Assembly: GCF_016107285.1 (NCBI RefSeq)
Contig: NZ_RCVQ01000007.1
Location: 124,001 to 188,000, forward strand
Source of the DNA: Roseomonas sp. KE0001
GTDB taxonomy: Bacteria > Pseudomonadota > Alphaproteobacteria > Acetobacterales > Acetobacteraceae
Direction: 5' to 3'
DNA length: 64,000 bases
Every line of letters begins with the position of its first letter. The first letter of the stretch is position 1. The position numbers and the translations under genes are program-made. The notes beneath the pieces were generated by a model, which saw only the letters and a list, made by a program, of their open reading frames with translations, did not search any database and was not told where the DNA came from. Shown here piece by piece: positions 41,307-50,064 of the stretch.

Positions 41307-43363
41307 GCGAGGCGGAGGCCCTCGGCCGGCTGGCCCGCGCCGTCGGGCTGATGGCCGAGTGGGAGGACGCCAATGGCCGCCCGCAGCGCACGGCGCCGCA
41401 GACGCTGCGCCACGTGCTGTCGGCGCTGGGCCATCCCGCCGGCAGCGCGGCGCAGATCCGCGAGAGCCTCGCGGCCTTCCAGGCCGCCCGGCGCGCCAGC
41501 CCGCCGCCCCTGATCACGGCCGCCGCCGGCGCGCCGCTGCGGATCCCGCTCAGTCCGGGCCGCTACCTCCTGGCCGCCGCCGACGGCACCCGCGTGGAAG
41601 GCGAGGCCGCCCCGGCCCCGCGCGGCGCGATGATGACCGCGCCGAGCCTGCCCGGCTACTACACGCTCGAAGCCGGCGGACGGCAGGTGACGCTCGCCGT
41701 GGCGCCGGAACACGGCCACCGCATCACCGATGCCTGTCCCGGTGGCCGTGCCTGGGGGCTGGCGGTGCAGCTCTACGCGCTGAAGCGCGCGGGGGATGGC
41801 GGCATCGGCGACTACCGGGCGCTCGCCGCCTTCGCCGCCGGTGCCGCGCGGGAAGGCGCCGATGCCATCGCCATCAGCCCCGTGCACGCGCAGTTCACCG
41901 CCGACCCGACGCGCTTCAGCCCCTATGCTCCCTCGAGCCGGCTGCGGCTCGATGTCCGCCATGCCGATGGCGAGGAGTTGCTGGACGACGCGCCCCCCTT
42001 CCCGCCCGAGCTGCGGGCGGAATGGGCGCGGCTGGAGGCCCTGCCGCTGATCGACTGGCCCGACGCCGCCCAGGCCCGGCTGGCCCGGCTGCGGCAGTTG
42101 CACACCGCCTTCCGCGACACCGCGCCGGCCTCCCTGCGCGCGGAATTCGAGGCCTTCCGCGCCGCGGGCGGGCGCTCGCTCGAGAATCACGCCCGCTTCG
42201 AGGCCATCCAGGCGGAGCAGGTCGCCGCCGGCCCGGGCCGCTGGCACTGGCGCGACTGGCCGGCCGGGCTGCAGGACCCGGAGAGCCCGGATGTCGCGGC
42301 CTTCGCGGCGGCGCATGCGGAGCAGGTGGAGTATCACGCCTTCCTGCAGTGGCTGGCCGATCGCGGTCTCGCGGCGGCGCAGGCCGCGGCGCGCGCGCAT
42401 GGCGCCCGCATCGGGCTGATCGCCGATCTCGCCATCGGCGTCGATGGCGGCGGCAGCGATGCCTGGGCGCGGCAGAAGGAGTTCCTCTCCGGCGTCGAGA
42501 TCGGCGCGCCGCCCGACATCTTCAACACGCGCGGCCAGGGCTGGGGCATCACCACCTATGCCGCCGCCGGCCTGATCGCCAACGGCTTCGCCGCCTTCCG
42601 CAAGATGCTGGGCGCCGCCTTCCGCAATGCCGGCGGCGTGCGGCTCGACCATGTGCTCGGCCTGCGCCGGCTCTGGCTGGTGCCCGAGGGCGCCTCCCCG
42701 GCCGAGGGCTGCTACCTGCGCTATCCGCTGACCGACATGCTGCGCCTCGTCGCCCTCGAATCCTTTCTGCATGGCGCCGTCGCCATAGGCGAGGATCTCG
42801 GCACCGTGCCGGATGGGTTCCGGCCCAGGCTGCAGAAGGCCGGCCTCGCCGGGATGCGCGTCATGTGGTTCGAGCAGACGGGGCCGGCGGAGAATCCCGG
42901 CTTCAAGGACCCTGTCCGCTGGACGCGCGAAGCCGTGGCCATGACCTCGACGCACGACCTGCCGACCGTCGCCGGCTGGTGGGAGGGGCGCGACCTGGTC
43001 TGGCGGGAGGAGCTGGGCAGCACCATCGACGGCCAGGCCGCCACCCGGGCCGCGGAACGGCCGAAGCTCTGGGCCGCCTTCCGCCAGGCCCATGTCGCGG
43101 AAGGCGATGTGCCGGGGCCGGACGAGGCGGCGCGGGTGGCGGATGCCGCCGCCGCCTATATCGGCCGCGCCCGCTGCGACCTCGCCCTGCTGCCGCTCGA
43201 GGATGCGCTCGCCGCGGTCGAGCAACCCAACATGCCCGGCACCGTTGATGAGCATCCGAACTGGCGCCGCCGGCTGGACCCGCCGGTCGAGCTCCTGTTC
43301 CGGCACCCCGCCTTCGACCATCGCCTGCGCGTCCTGGCGCGCGCCCGGAGAGCCCCCGAGTGA
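41303..43363 (+). CDS. malQ: 4-alpha-glucanotransferase (amylomaltase)
   Basis: GH77 enzyme that disproportionates maltooligosaccharides, useful for recycling short chains. 686 residues from the GTG at 41303, which lies in the treZ stop (GTGA); a longer in-frame version would overlap treZ by over 150 bases. WGLAVQLYALKRAGDGGIGDYRAL is the GH77 opening motif. Catalytic blocks are GGVRLDHVLGLRRLW (nucleophile Asp), VAIGEDLGTVPDGF (Glu) and MTSTHDLPTVAGWW (Asp). N-terminal residues 1-135 form the family's extra domain. Confidence 0.95.
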   Translation: MSEAEALGRLARAVGLMAEWEDANGRPQRTAPQTLRHVLSALGHPAGSAAQIRESLAAFQAARRASPPPLITAAAGAPLRIPLSPGRYLLAAADGTRVEGEAAPAPRGAMMTAPSLPGYYTLEAGGRQVTLAVAPEHGHRITDACPGGRAWGLAVQLYALKRAGDGGIGDYRALAAFAAGAAREGADAIAISPVHAQFTADPTRFSPYAPSSRLRLDVRHADGEELLDDAPPFPPELRAEWARLEALPLIDWPDAAQARLARLRQLHTAFRDTAPASLRAEFEAFRAAGGRSLENHARFEAIQAEQVAAGPGRWHWRDWPAGLQDPESPDVAAFAAAHAEQVEYHAFLQWLADRGLAAAQAAARAHGARIGLIADLAIGVDGGGSDAWARQKEFLSGVEIGAPPDIFNTRGQGWGITTYAAAGLIANGFAAFRKMLGAAFRNAGGVRLDHVLGLRRLWLVPEGASPAEGCYLRYPLTDMLRLVALESFLHGAVAIGEDLGTVPDGFRPRLQKAGLAGMRVMWFEQTGPAENPGFKDPVRWTREAVAMTSTHDLPTVAGWWEGRDLVWREELGSTIDGQAATRAAERPKLWAAFRQAHVAEGDVPGPDEAARVADAAAAYIGRARCDLALLPLEDALAAVEQPNMPGTVDEHPNWRRRLDPPVELLFRHPAFDHRLRVLARARRAPE

Positions 43364-45996
43364 ACACCCCCCTGACGCCGCCCGCGACGACCCTTCCGCG
43401 CGCCACCTACCGCATCCAGTTCCACGCCGGCTACACACTGGATGACGCGGTCGGCATCGTGCCCTACCTCGCCCGGCTCGGGATCAGCCATCTCTATGCC
43501 TCCCCGCTGCTGCCGGCGGCGCCGGGCTCGACCCATGGCTACGACATCACCGCGCACGATGCGATCAATCCCGCGCTGGGCGGCGAGCCGGCGCTGCGGC
43601 GGCTGGTCGCCGCGCTGCGGGCTGAGGGGATGGGCCTGCTGCTCGATATCGTGCCCAACCACATGGGGGTGGACGGACCGCACAACCCCTGGTGGCAGGA
43701 CGTCCTGGCCAAGGGCCGAGACAGCGATTACGCCCGCTTCTTCGACATCGACTGGGACAGCGCCGACCCGTCCCTGCATGGCAAGATGCTGGCCCCCTTC
43801 CTGGGCCGCCCCTATGGCGAGGCGCTGGCGGAGGGCGAGCTGAAGCTGGTGGCGGAAGGCCCGACCGGCGTTTCGGTCGCCCATTTCGACAACCGCTTCC
43901 CGATCGCGCCGCGCGAGGCCAATGCGCTGCTGGACGCCGATGACGGCTTCGCCGACTACGATCCGGCGACGCTGAACGGCGCCGCGCGGCTGCACGCCCT
44001 GCTGGAGCGGCAGAATTACCGCCTGGCCTGGTGGCGCACCGCGACGGACGAGATCAACTGGCGCCGCTTCTTCGACGTCACCGGCCTCGCCGGGCTGCGC
44101 GCCGAGGATCCGGAGGTCTTCGACGCGACGCACGAGCTGCTCCTGCGCCTCTATGCCGAGGGGCTGATCGACGGCGTGCGGATCGACCATGTCGACGGCC
44201 TCGCGGATCCGCGCGGCTATTGCCGCAAGCTGCGCCGCCGCATGATGGCCGCCGGCGCGCGTCGCCCGGCGGAGGCGCCCCAGGGCCCGCCCTACATCCT
44301 GGTCGAGAAGATCCTGGCCCCGGGCGAGCCGCTGGTCGCCGAATGGCGCACCGACGGCACCACGGGCTACGACTTCATGGACCAGGTCGGTGCCGTGCTG
44401 CACAACCCGGCGGGCGAGGCGCCGCTCTCCGCCCTCTGGCGCGAGACCTCGGGCCGCGATGCCGACTTCCCCGCCGAGGAGCTGGCCGCGCGCAAGCAGA
44501 TCCTGCGCGACAACCTCGCCGCCGAGCTCGATGGCTGCGCCCGCGCCCTGCACCACCTGGCGCGCGGCCACATCCGCTCGCGCGATTTCTCCTTCAACGC
44601 CATCCGTCGCGTCCTGGCCGAGATGCTGCTGCATTTCCCGGTCTACCGCATCTACACCCGCGCCGGACGGCCGAGCACGGAGGATGCGCGGGTGTTGCAG
44701 CAGGTGGCCGAGGCGGCCCGCGCCCGCCTGCATCCGACCGATCACGTCGTGCTGACGCATCTTCTCTTCTGGCTGGCCGAGGAGAAGATCCGCACCCGCC
44801 CGCCCGGCGAGGCCCGCCAGGACCTGCTGCGCGCCCGCGCCCGCTTCCAGCAGCTCTCCTCCCCTACCGCGGCCAAGTCGGTGGAGGACACGGCCTTCTA
44901 CCGCTACGGGCGGCTGCTCTCCCGCAACGAGGTCGGCTCGCATCCTGACCAGTTCTCGCTGCCGCCCGAGGCCTTCCACCGCGCCTGCACGGCGCGCGGC
45001 GCGGCGCATCCGGTCGCCATGCTGGCCACGGCCACGCATGACCACAAGCGGGGCGAGGATCTGCGGATGCGCCTCGCCGCCCTGTCCGACATCCCGGACG
45101 ACTGGGCGGCCATGCTGCGCGGCGCGCTGTCCCAGGCGGGCGACCTGGTGCGGGACCTGCCCGCCGGCCCCGCGCCGGAGCCGGGCGACGCGGTGATGAT
45201 CCTGCAGATGCTGCTGGCCTCCTGGCCGCTCGGCCTCGAGGTGCAGGACCGGGCCGGCGTCGGCGCCTGGCAGGAGCGGCTCGCCGGCTGGCTGCGCAAG
45301 GCGCTGCGCGAGGCCAAGCGGCGCTCCGGCTGGGCCATGCCGGACGAGGCGTATGAGGCGGCGGCGGAGGGCTGGATGCGCGGCGTGGTCGATCCCGCCA
45401 CGCATCCCGACCTGGCCGCCGGCCTTCAGGACTTCGCCGCCCGGCTCGCCGCCGCCGGGGCGGTGCGGAGCCTGAGCCAGACCATCCTGCGCTACACCGT
45501 GCCCGGCGTGCCCGATCTCTACCAGGGCACGGAGTTCTGGGACGAATCCCTGGTCGATCCCGACAACCGGCGCCCAGTGGACTACGCGCTCCGCCGCGCG
45601 GCGCTGGAGAGCGGGGAGAGCCCCGCGGCGCTGCTCCCGGCCTGGCGTTCGGGCGCGGTGAAGCAGGCGGTCATCCACCGCCTGCTGCGCGCCCGCTGCG
45701 AGGTCCCCGTGCTTTTCGCCGAGGGGCGCTACGAGCCCCTGGCGGCCGAGGGGCCTGGGGCGGAGGGGCTGCTCGCCTTCTGCCGCCGCCAGGGCGGGGC
45801 GGCGCTGCTGGTCGTGGTGCCCTTGCGCGGCGCCGGGCTGGAGGAGACCGCGGACCGGCCGGGCGTGGGCATCCCCCTCCCGGAGGATCTGGCGGGACGG
45901 CGCTGGCGGTGCCTGCTGAGTGACGCCGAGATCGCGTCCGCCGCGCGCCTCGATCTGGCTGGCGGCCCGCTCCACCGGGTGCTGCTCGCGCAGTAA
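43360..45996 (+). CDS. treY: Malto-oligosyltrehalose synthase
   Basis: Isomerises the reducing end of alpha-1,4-glucan chains to a trehalose unit; works with TreZ. 878 residues, a little longer than many family members. RATYRIQFHAGYTLDDAVGIVPYLARLGISHLY is the standard opening, followed by GSTHGYDITAHDAINPALGG, LLLDIVPNHMGVDGP, nucleophile Asp in VRIDHVDGLADPRGYCR, Glu in ILVEKILAPGEPL, TTGYDFMDQVG, and the late ATATHDHKRGEDLRMRL with YQGTEFWDESLVDPDNRR. GTG start inside the malQ stop. Last gene of the operon; a convergent oxidoreductase gene ends 13 bases later. Confidence 0.96.
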   Translation: MNTPLTPPATTLPRATYRIQFHAGYTLDDAVGIVPYLARLGISHLYASPLLPAAPGSTHGYDITAHDAINPALGGEPALRRLVAALRAEGMGLLLDIVPNHMGVDGPHNPWWQDVLAKGRDSDYARFFDIDWDSADPSLHGKMLAPFLGRPYGEALAEGELKLVAEGPTGVSVAHFDNRFPIAPREANALLDADDGFADYDPATLNGAARLHALLERQNYRLAWWRTATDEINWRRFFDVTGLAGLRAEDPEVFDATHELLLRLYAEGLIDGVRIDHVDGLADPRGYCRKLRRRMMAAGARRPAEAPQGPPYILVEKILAPGEPLVAEWRTDGTTGYDFMDQVGAVLHNPAGEAPLSALWRETSGRDADFPAEELAARKQILRDNLAAELDGCARALHHLARGHIRSRDFSFNAIRRVLAEMLLHFPVYRIYTRAGRPSTEDARVLQQVAEAARARLHPTDHVVLTHLLFWLAEEKIRTRPPGEARQDLLRARARFQQLSSPTAAKSVEDTAFYRYGRLLSRNEVGSHPDQFSLPPEAFHRACTARGAAHPVAMLATATHDHKRGEDLRMRLAALSDIPDDWAAMLRGALSQAGDLVRDLPAGPAPEPGDAVMILQMLLASWPLGLEVQDRAGVGAWQERLAGWLRKALREAKRRSGWAMPDEAYEAAAEGWMRGVVDPATHPDLAAGLQDFAARLAAAGAVRSLSQTILRYTVPGVPDLYQGTEFWDESLVDPDNRRPVDYALRRAALESGESPAALLPAWRSGAVKQAVIHRLLRARCEVPVLFAEGRYEPLAAEGPGAEGLLAFCRRQGGAALLVVVPLRGAGLEETADRPGVGIPLPEDLAGRRWRCLLSDAEIASAARLDLAGGPLHRVLLAQ

Positions 45997-46009
45997 GGCC
46001 CCTCTCCGC

Positions 46010-46972
46010 TCAGATCCCGGCCGCGCGCAGGGCGCTGGCCACCGCGGCCTCGACCCGGAGGGCGGCGTCCAGCGCCGCCCGCCCGGCCCGGCCGTCCACC
46101 ACCACCGGCGCCTCGCCCCGGCAGGCGGCCAGGAAGGCGGCCTGCTCCGCCTCCAGGTTGTCGTGTTCCTGCCAGGACAGGGTCTCGATGCCGTGGCCGG
46201 GGATCTGCTCCAGCGCGGCGCCCCGCCCGCGGCGCACCAGCTTCAGCTCCCGCGCCAGGAAATCCAGGCTGGCATAGCCCTCGGTGCCGAAGACGCGCAG
46301 GCGACGCTCCATCCTGAGGCTGGCGCGGCTCGCGGTCACGGTCGCCTGGGCGCCGTTGGCGAAGCGGAGCCGGGCATTGGCGATGTCGATACGGTCCGAG
46401 ACGACCTTCGCGCCCACCGCCTCCACCCCCACCAGTTCGGCGCCGGCCAGGGCGATGACCAGGTCGAGATCGTGGATCATCAGGTCGAGGATGACGGTGA
46501 TGTCGAGGCTGCGCGGGCGGAAGGGGGCGATGCGCACCGCCTCCATGTAGAGCGGCCGCCCGACCCCGGCGCTGCCCTGCAGGGTTGCCATGCCGGCGCC
46601 GAAGCGCTCCACATGCCCGACCTGCAGCACCCGGCCCGCCGCCGCCGCCTGCGCCACCAGCGCGTCGGCCTGCTCCAGCGTGGCGGCGATCGGCTTCTCG
46701 ACGAAGACATGACAGCCCGCCGCGAGCGCGGCCGTGGCAAGCTCGTGGTGGAAGGCGGTGGGGGCGGCGATAATCACCGCATCGGCCGCGGCCAGGAGCG
46801 CCGCCGGCGCCAGGACGGGGCATCCGGCCTCGGCGGCGACCTGTGCCGCCCGCTCGGGGCTGGCATCGACCAGGCCCAGGAAGGCGACCCTCCCGCCGGA
46901 TGCGGCCTTGGCCGCCTTCAGCGCGTGGAAGCGCCCGAAATGCCCCGCCCCCAGAATGCCCAGCTTCAGCAT
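46010..46972 (-). CDS. Gfo/Idh/MocA family NAD(P)-dependent oxidoreductase
   Basis: 320 residues. Rossmann N-terminus LGILGAGHFGRFHALKA (residues 3-20), the family EKPIAAT motif (CHVFVEKPIAATLEQAD) that positions the catalytic Lys, and a C-terminal mixed-sheet domain with IHDLDLVIALAG (His-Asp substrate block) and FGTEGYASLDF. Substrate unknown; sugar or sugar-nucleotide dehydrogenase is typical. Start chosen at 46972, which has AAAGG eight bases upstream; the Met two codons earlier has poor spacing. It is divergent from secD and convergent with treY. Confidence 0.9.
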   Translation of the reverse strand: MLKLGILGAGHFGRFHALKAAKAASGGRVAFLGLVDASPERAAQVAAEAGCPVLAPAALLAAADAVIIAAPTAFHHELATAALAAGCHVFVEKPIAATLEQADALVAQAAAAGRVLQVGHVERFGAGMATLQGSAGVGRPLYMEAVRIAPFRPRSLDITVILDLMIHDLDLVIALAGAELVGVEAVGAKVVSDRIDIANARLRFANGAQATVTASRASLRMERRLRVFGTEGYASLDFLARELKLVRRGRGAALEQIPGHGIETLSWQEHDNLEAEQAAFLAACRGEAPVVVDGRAGRAALDAALRVEAAVASALRAAGI

Positions 46973-47110
46973 GCCCATGGCCTTTCCCGCCAACCCGGAT
47001 CCATCGGACGCGATGTACAGACTCCGCCCCGCCTTGCCAAAAGCGGGTGCGCGAGCGTGGCGGAACGCAACACGGGTTGCGCGCGCGGCGCGGGCGCATC
47101 ATTTTCCGCC

Positions 47111-47137
47111 GCTCCGGCGGGCCCGCCCCGCCGGAGC
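47111..47137. repeat. Perfect 10-base inverted repeat upstream of secD
   Basis: GCTCCGGCGG (47111-47120) and its exact complement CCGCCGGAGC (47128-47137) flank a 7-base loop in the 244-base gap between the divergent oxidoreductase and secD genes. Could act as an RNA hairpin in the secD leader or as a protein site. No T-run follows. Function unknown. Confidence 0.6.
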
Positions 47138-47216
47138 CTGAGAGACCGCGCTTGTCAGAGACGTCATTCGCCCCCGGCCGGCTGCCGCCGCGGGCACGAG
47201 GGGGGCCCGCTCGGCC

Positions 47217-48803
47217 ATGCTGTATTTCGCACGGTGGAAGGTCGCCACCATTCTGGGCGTCATCCTCCTGGGCGTGCTGCTGACGCTGCCCAATCTCGTC
47301 CCCCGCTCCGCCATCCCCTCCTGGCTGCCGGCGCGGCAGATCTCCCTCGGGCTCGACCTGCGCGGCGGATCCTACCTGCTGCTGGAGGTGGATCTGAGGG
47401 CGGTGGTGCGGGAGCGGCTGGAGAGCCTGGCCGACGGCGCCCGCACCCGGCTGCGCGCCGCCAATATCGGCTATCTGAACCTGCAGGCCGATCCGGCCAA
47501 TGAGCGCCTCTCGCTCCGCCTGCGCGATCCGGCGCAGATCCCGGCGGCGCTCGCGGCGCTGCGCGAACTGGCCACCCCCGTCCCGGTGGGCGGCGGCGCC
47601 ACCGCGCCCGATGTGACGCTGACCTCCGCCGCCGACGGCACCATCACCGCGACGCTGAGCGACGCCGCGCTGCAGTCCCGCGCCAGCGGCGCCGTCGAGC
47701 AGTCGATCGAGATCGTCCGCCGCCGCGTGGACGAGACCGGCGTGGCCGAGGCGCTGATCGCCCGCCAGGGGGCGAGCCGCATCCTGGTGCAGCTGCCCGG
47801 CGTCGAGGATCCGAACCGGATCAAGGAGCTGCTCGGCCGCACCGCGCGCATGACCTTCCGGCTGGTGGATGCGGGCGCCAATCCGCAGGCCGCCGTGCCG
47901 CCCCCTGGCGTCGAGTTCCTGGAGATGGAGCAGGGCGGCGGGCGCATCGCCGTGCGGCGGCGCATCGAGGTGGACGGCGCCAACCTGACCGACGCCCGCG
48001 CCGGGCAGAATTCGCAGACCGGCGAATGGGTGGTGAATTTCAGCTTCGATTCGATCGGCACGCGGCGCTTCGCCGAGATCACCCGGCAGAATGTCGGCCA
48101 GCCCTTCGCCATCGTGCTGGACAACAAGGTGATCACCGCGCCGCGCATCAACGAGCCGATCACCGGCGGGCGCGGCCAGATCAGCGGCAGCTTCACCGCC
48201 GCCACCGCCAACGACCTCGCCGTGCTGCTGCGCGCCGGCGCCCTGCCCGCGCCGCTGACGGTGGTGGAGGAGCGCACGGTCGGGCCGGAGCTGGGCGCGG
48301 ACGCCATCCGCGCCGGGCTGATCAGCCTCGGCGTCGGCGCGGTCTTCGTCATCGGCTACATGGGGCTGGCCTACGGGCTGTTCGGCTGGTTCGCCAATCT
48401 GGCGCTGGTGGTGAACATCCTGCTGCTGATGGCCGCCCTGTCCCTGCTGGGCGCCACGCTGACCCTGCCGGGCATCGCCGGCATCGTGCTGACCCTCGGC
48501 ACGGCGGTGGACGCGAACATCCTGATCAACGAGCGCATCCGCGAGGAGGTGCGCGCCGGCCGGACGCCGATCAACGCGCTGGAGGCGGGCTTCACCAAGG
48601 CCTCCGGCACCATCCTGGACAGCAACCTGACCAATCTGATCGCCATGGCCTGCCTCTACGTGCTGGGTTCCGGCCCGGTGCGGGGCTTCGCCGTGACCGT
48701 CGCGATCGGCACCATCGCCTCGATGTGGTCGGCCACCGTGCTGGTGCGGCTGATGGTCGCCGCCTGGTACCGCTCGCGCCGCCCCAAGGCCCTGCCGGTC
48801 TGA
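47217..48803 (+). CDS. secD: Protein translocase subunit SecD
   Basis: Inner-membrane proton-driven accessory of the Sec translocon. 528 residues. N-terminal membrane helix (WKVATILGVILLGVLLTLPNLV), SLGLDLRGGSYLLLEVD motif D1, large periplasmic domain with RRRVDETGVAEALIARQG and VQLPGVEDPNRIKELL, and C-terminal helices with AGIVLTLGTAVDANILINERIREE (D4-D6 motifs) and SNLTNLIAMA. Followed 14 bases later by secF. No yajC gene is adjacent, unlike many proteobacteria. Confidence 0.97.
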   Translation: MLYFARWKVATILGVILLGVLLTLPNLVPRSAIPSWLPARQISLGLDLRGGSYLLLEVDLRAVVRERLESLADGARTRLRAANIGYLNLQADPANERLSLRLRDPAQIPAALAALRELATPVPVGGGATAPDVTLTSAADGTITATLSDAALQSRASGAVEQSIEIVRRRVDETGVAEALIARQGASRILVQLPGVEDPNRIKELLGRTARMTFRLVDAGANPQAAVPPPGVEFLEMEQGGGRIAVRRRIEVDGANLTDARAGQNSQTGEWVVNFSFDSIGTRRFAEITRQNVGQPFAIVLDNKVITAPRINEPITGGRGQISGSFTAATANDLAVLLRAGALPAPLTVVEERTVGPELGADAIRAGLISLGVGAVFVIGYMGLAYGLFGWFANLALVVNILLLMAALSLLGATLTLPGIAGIVLTLGTAVDANILINERIREEVRAGRTPINALEAGFTKASGTILDSNLTNLIAMACLYVLGSGPVRGFAVTVAIGTIASMWSATVLVRLMVAAWYRSRRPKALPV

Positions 48804-48817
48804 GGAAGACACACCGC

Positions 48818-49789
48818 ATGTTCCTCTCCCGCCCCCTGTTCCGCATCGTCCCGGACGACACCGCCATCCCCTTCATGCGCGGCCGCGTGATCGGGATCAT
48901 CTTCTCCGCCGTGATCTCCGTCCTCTCGCTCGTCCTGGCCTTCTACCCCGGGCTGGAGAAGGGCATCGACTTCCGCGGCGGCGTCATCATGGAGATCCGA
49001 ACCCAGGGCCCGGCCGATCTCGCCACCCTCCGCACCACCATGAGCGGGCTCAACCTCGGCGATGTCGGCCTGCAGCAGTTCGGTGACGACAGCACGGTGC
49101 TGCTGCGCCTGCCGGTGCAGGGTGACGAGGGCGCCACCCAGGGCGCGGTGAACGGTGTGCGCGGCGCGCTGGAGCAGGTGGCGCCGGGCGCGCGCATCCT
49201 GCGCACCGAGGCGGTCGGCAACAGGGTCAGCGCCGAGCTGTTCCAGAACAGCCTAATCGCGCTCGGCATCTCGATGCTGGCGATGATGGCCTATATCTGG
49301 TTCCGCTTCGAATGGCAGTTCGCCGTCGGCGCCATCGCGACGCTGATCCTGGAGACCACCAAGGTCGTCGGCTTCCTGGCGGTCACGCGGATCGAGTTCA
49401 GCCTGACCACGGTGGCCTCGGTGCTGACCATCATCGGCTTCTCGATCAACGACAAGGTCGTGGTCTACGACCGGATGCGCGAGAATCTCCGCAAGTACAA
49501 GACCATGCCGCTGCGGCAGCTGATCGACAAGTCGATCAACGAGACGCTGAACCGCACCATCGGCACCTCGATGACGCTGCTGCTCTCGGCGCTGCCGCTG
49601 GCGCTGTTCGGGGGCGACGCCCTGGCGGGCTTCGCCTGGACCATGGTCTTCGGCATCGTCGCCTCCACCACCTCCTCGATCTTCATCGCGGCGCCGATCC
49701 TGCTCTTCCTGGGCGAGAACCGGTTGCGGCGGGGGACCGAGGCCCCGGCCACCCAGGCCCGCGCCCCGCAACACAGCCCGGGGCGCTGA
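48818..49789 (+). CDS. secF: Protein translocase subunit SecF
   Basis: Partner of SecD. 323 residues. Membrane helix 1 (VIGIIFSAVISVLSLVLAFY), KGIDFRGGVIMEI signature, periplasmic domain, then five helices with ALGISMLAMMAYIWFRFEWQFAVGAIATL and TIIGFSINDKVVVYDRMRENL (proton pathway Asp/Arg), then INETLNRTIGTSMTLLLSALPLALFGG. GAGGAAG about ten bases before the ATG. Longer in-frame versions starting inside secD are not needed. Confidence 0.97.
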   Translation: MFLSRPLFRIVPDDTAIPFMRGRVIGIIFSAVISVLSLVLAFYPGLEKGIDFRGGVIMEIRTQGPADLATLRTTMSGLNLGDVGLQQFGDDSTVLLRLPVQGDEGATQGAVNGVRGALEQVAPGARILRTEAVGNRVSAELFQNSLIALGISMLAMMAYIWFRFEWQFAVGAIATLILETTKVVGFLAVTRIEFSLTTVASVLTIIGFSINDKVVVYDRMRENLRKYKTMPLRQLIDKSINETLNRTIGTSMTLLLSALPLALFGGDALAGFAWTMVFGIVASTTSSIFIAAPILLFLGENRLRRGTEAPATQARAPQHSPGR

Positions 49790-49965
49790 TACCAGGGTCA
49801 GGGCCCGGCGGCGGCCTGCCGCGGGTCCGACTCCGGCGGCCGGCATTCCGGCCAGAAATGGAACCAACCCTCGCACGCCGCAGTTGAGCAGTGGGGCCCT
49901 ACCCCTTAGGGCTTAGGCAGTCCATGCCGGGTCGTGCCACTCTACCGCTCAATTCGGCCAAAATT

Positions 49966-50017
49966 TAATCAAAAATATGAGACAATCCTTTGAGTTTGGA
50001 CAAAAGTAACCATAGAT
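49966..50017 (+). promoter_or_regulatory. AT-rich leader region of the EAL gene, probable promoter area
   Basis: This stretch is strikingly AT-rich (TTTAATC, AAAAATATG, TTTGGACAAAAG) in a very GC-rich window. It lies 50-100 bases before the EAL gene. A TTGAGT-like -35 and a CATAGAT-like -10 can be read about 16 bases apart, but neither matches well. It probably holds the promoter. Confidence 0.35.
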
Positions 50018-50064
50018 CACCGAGACCGGCACATCGCTTCTGACGGCTGCCGGGAGGAGCGTTT

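Noticed and set aside
45729..48812. 1027-codon minus-strand frame across treY end, the oxidoreductase and secD
   Set aside because: It spans several well-supported genes on both strands and shows no family of its own.
49891..49915. Short inverted repeat GCCCT/AGGGC after secF as a terminator
   Set aside because: Only five pairs and no T-run; too weak to claim.
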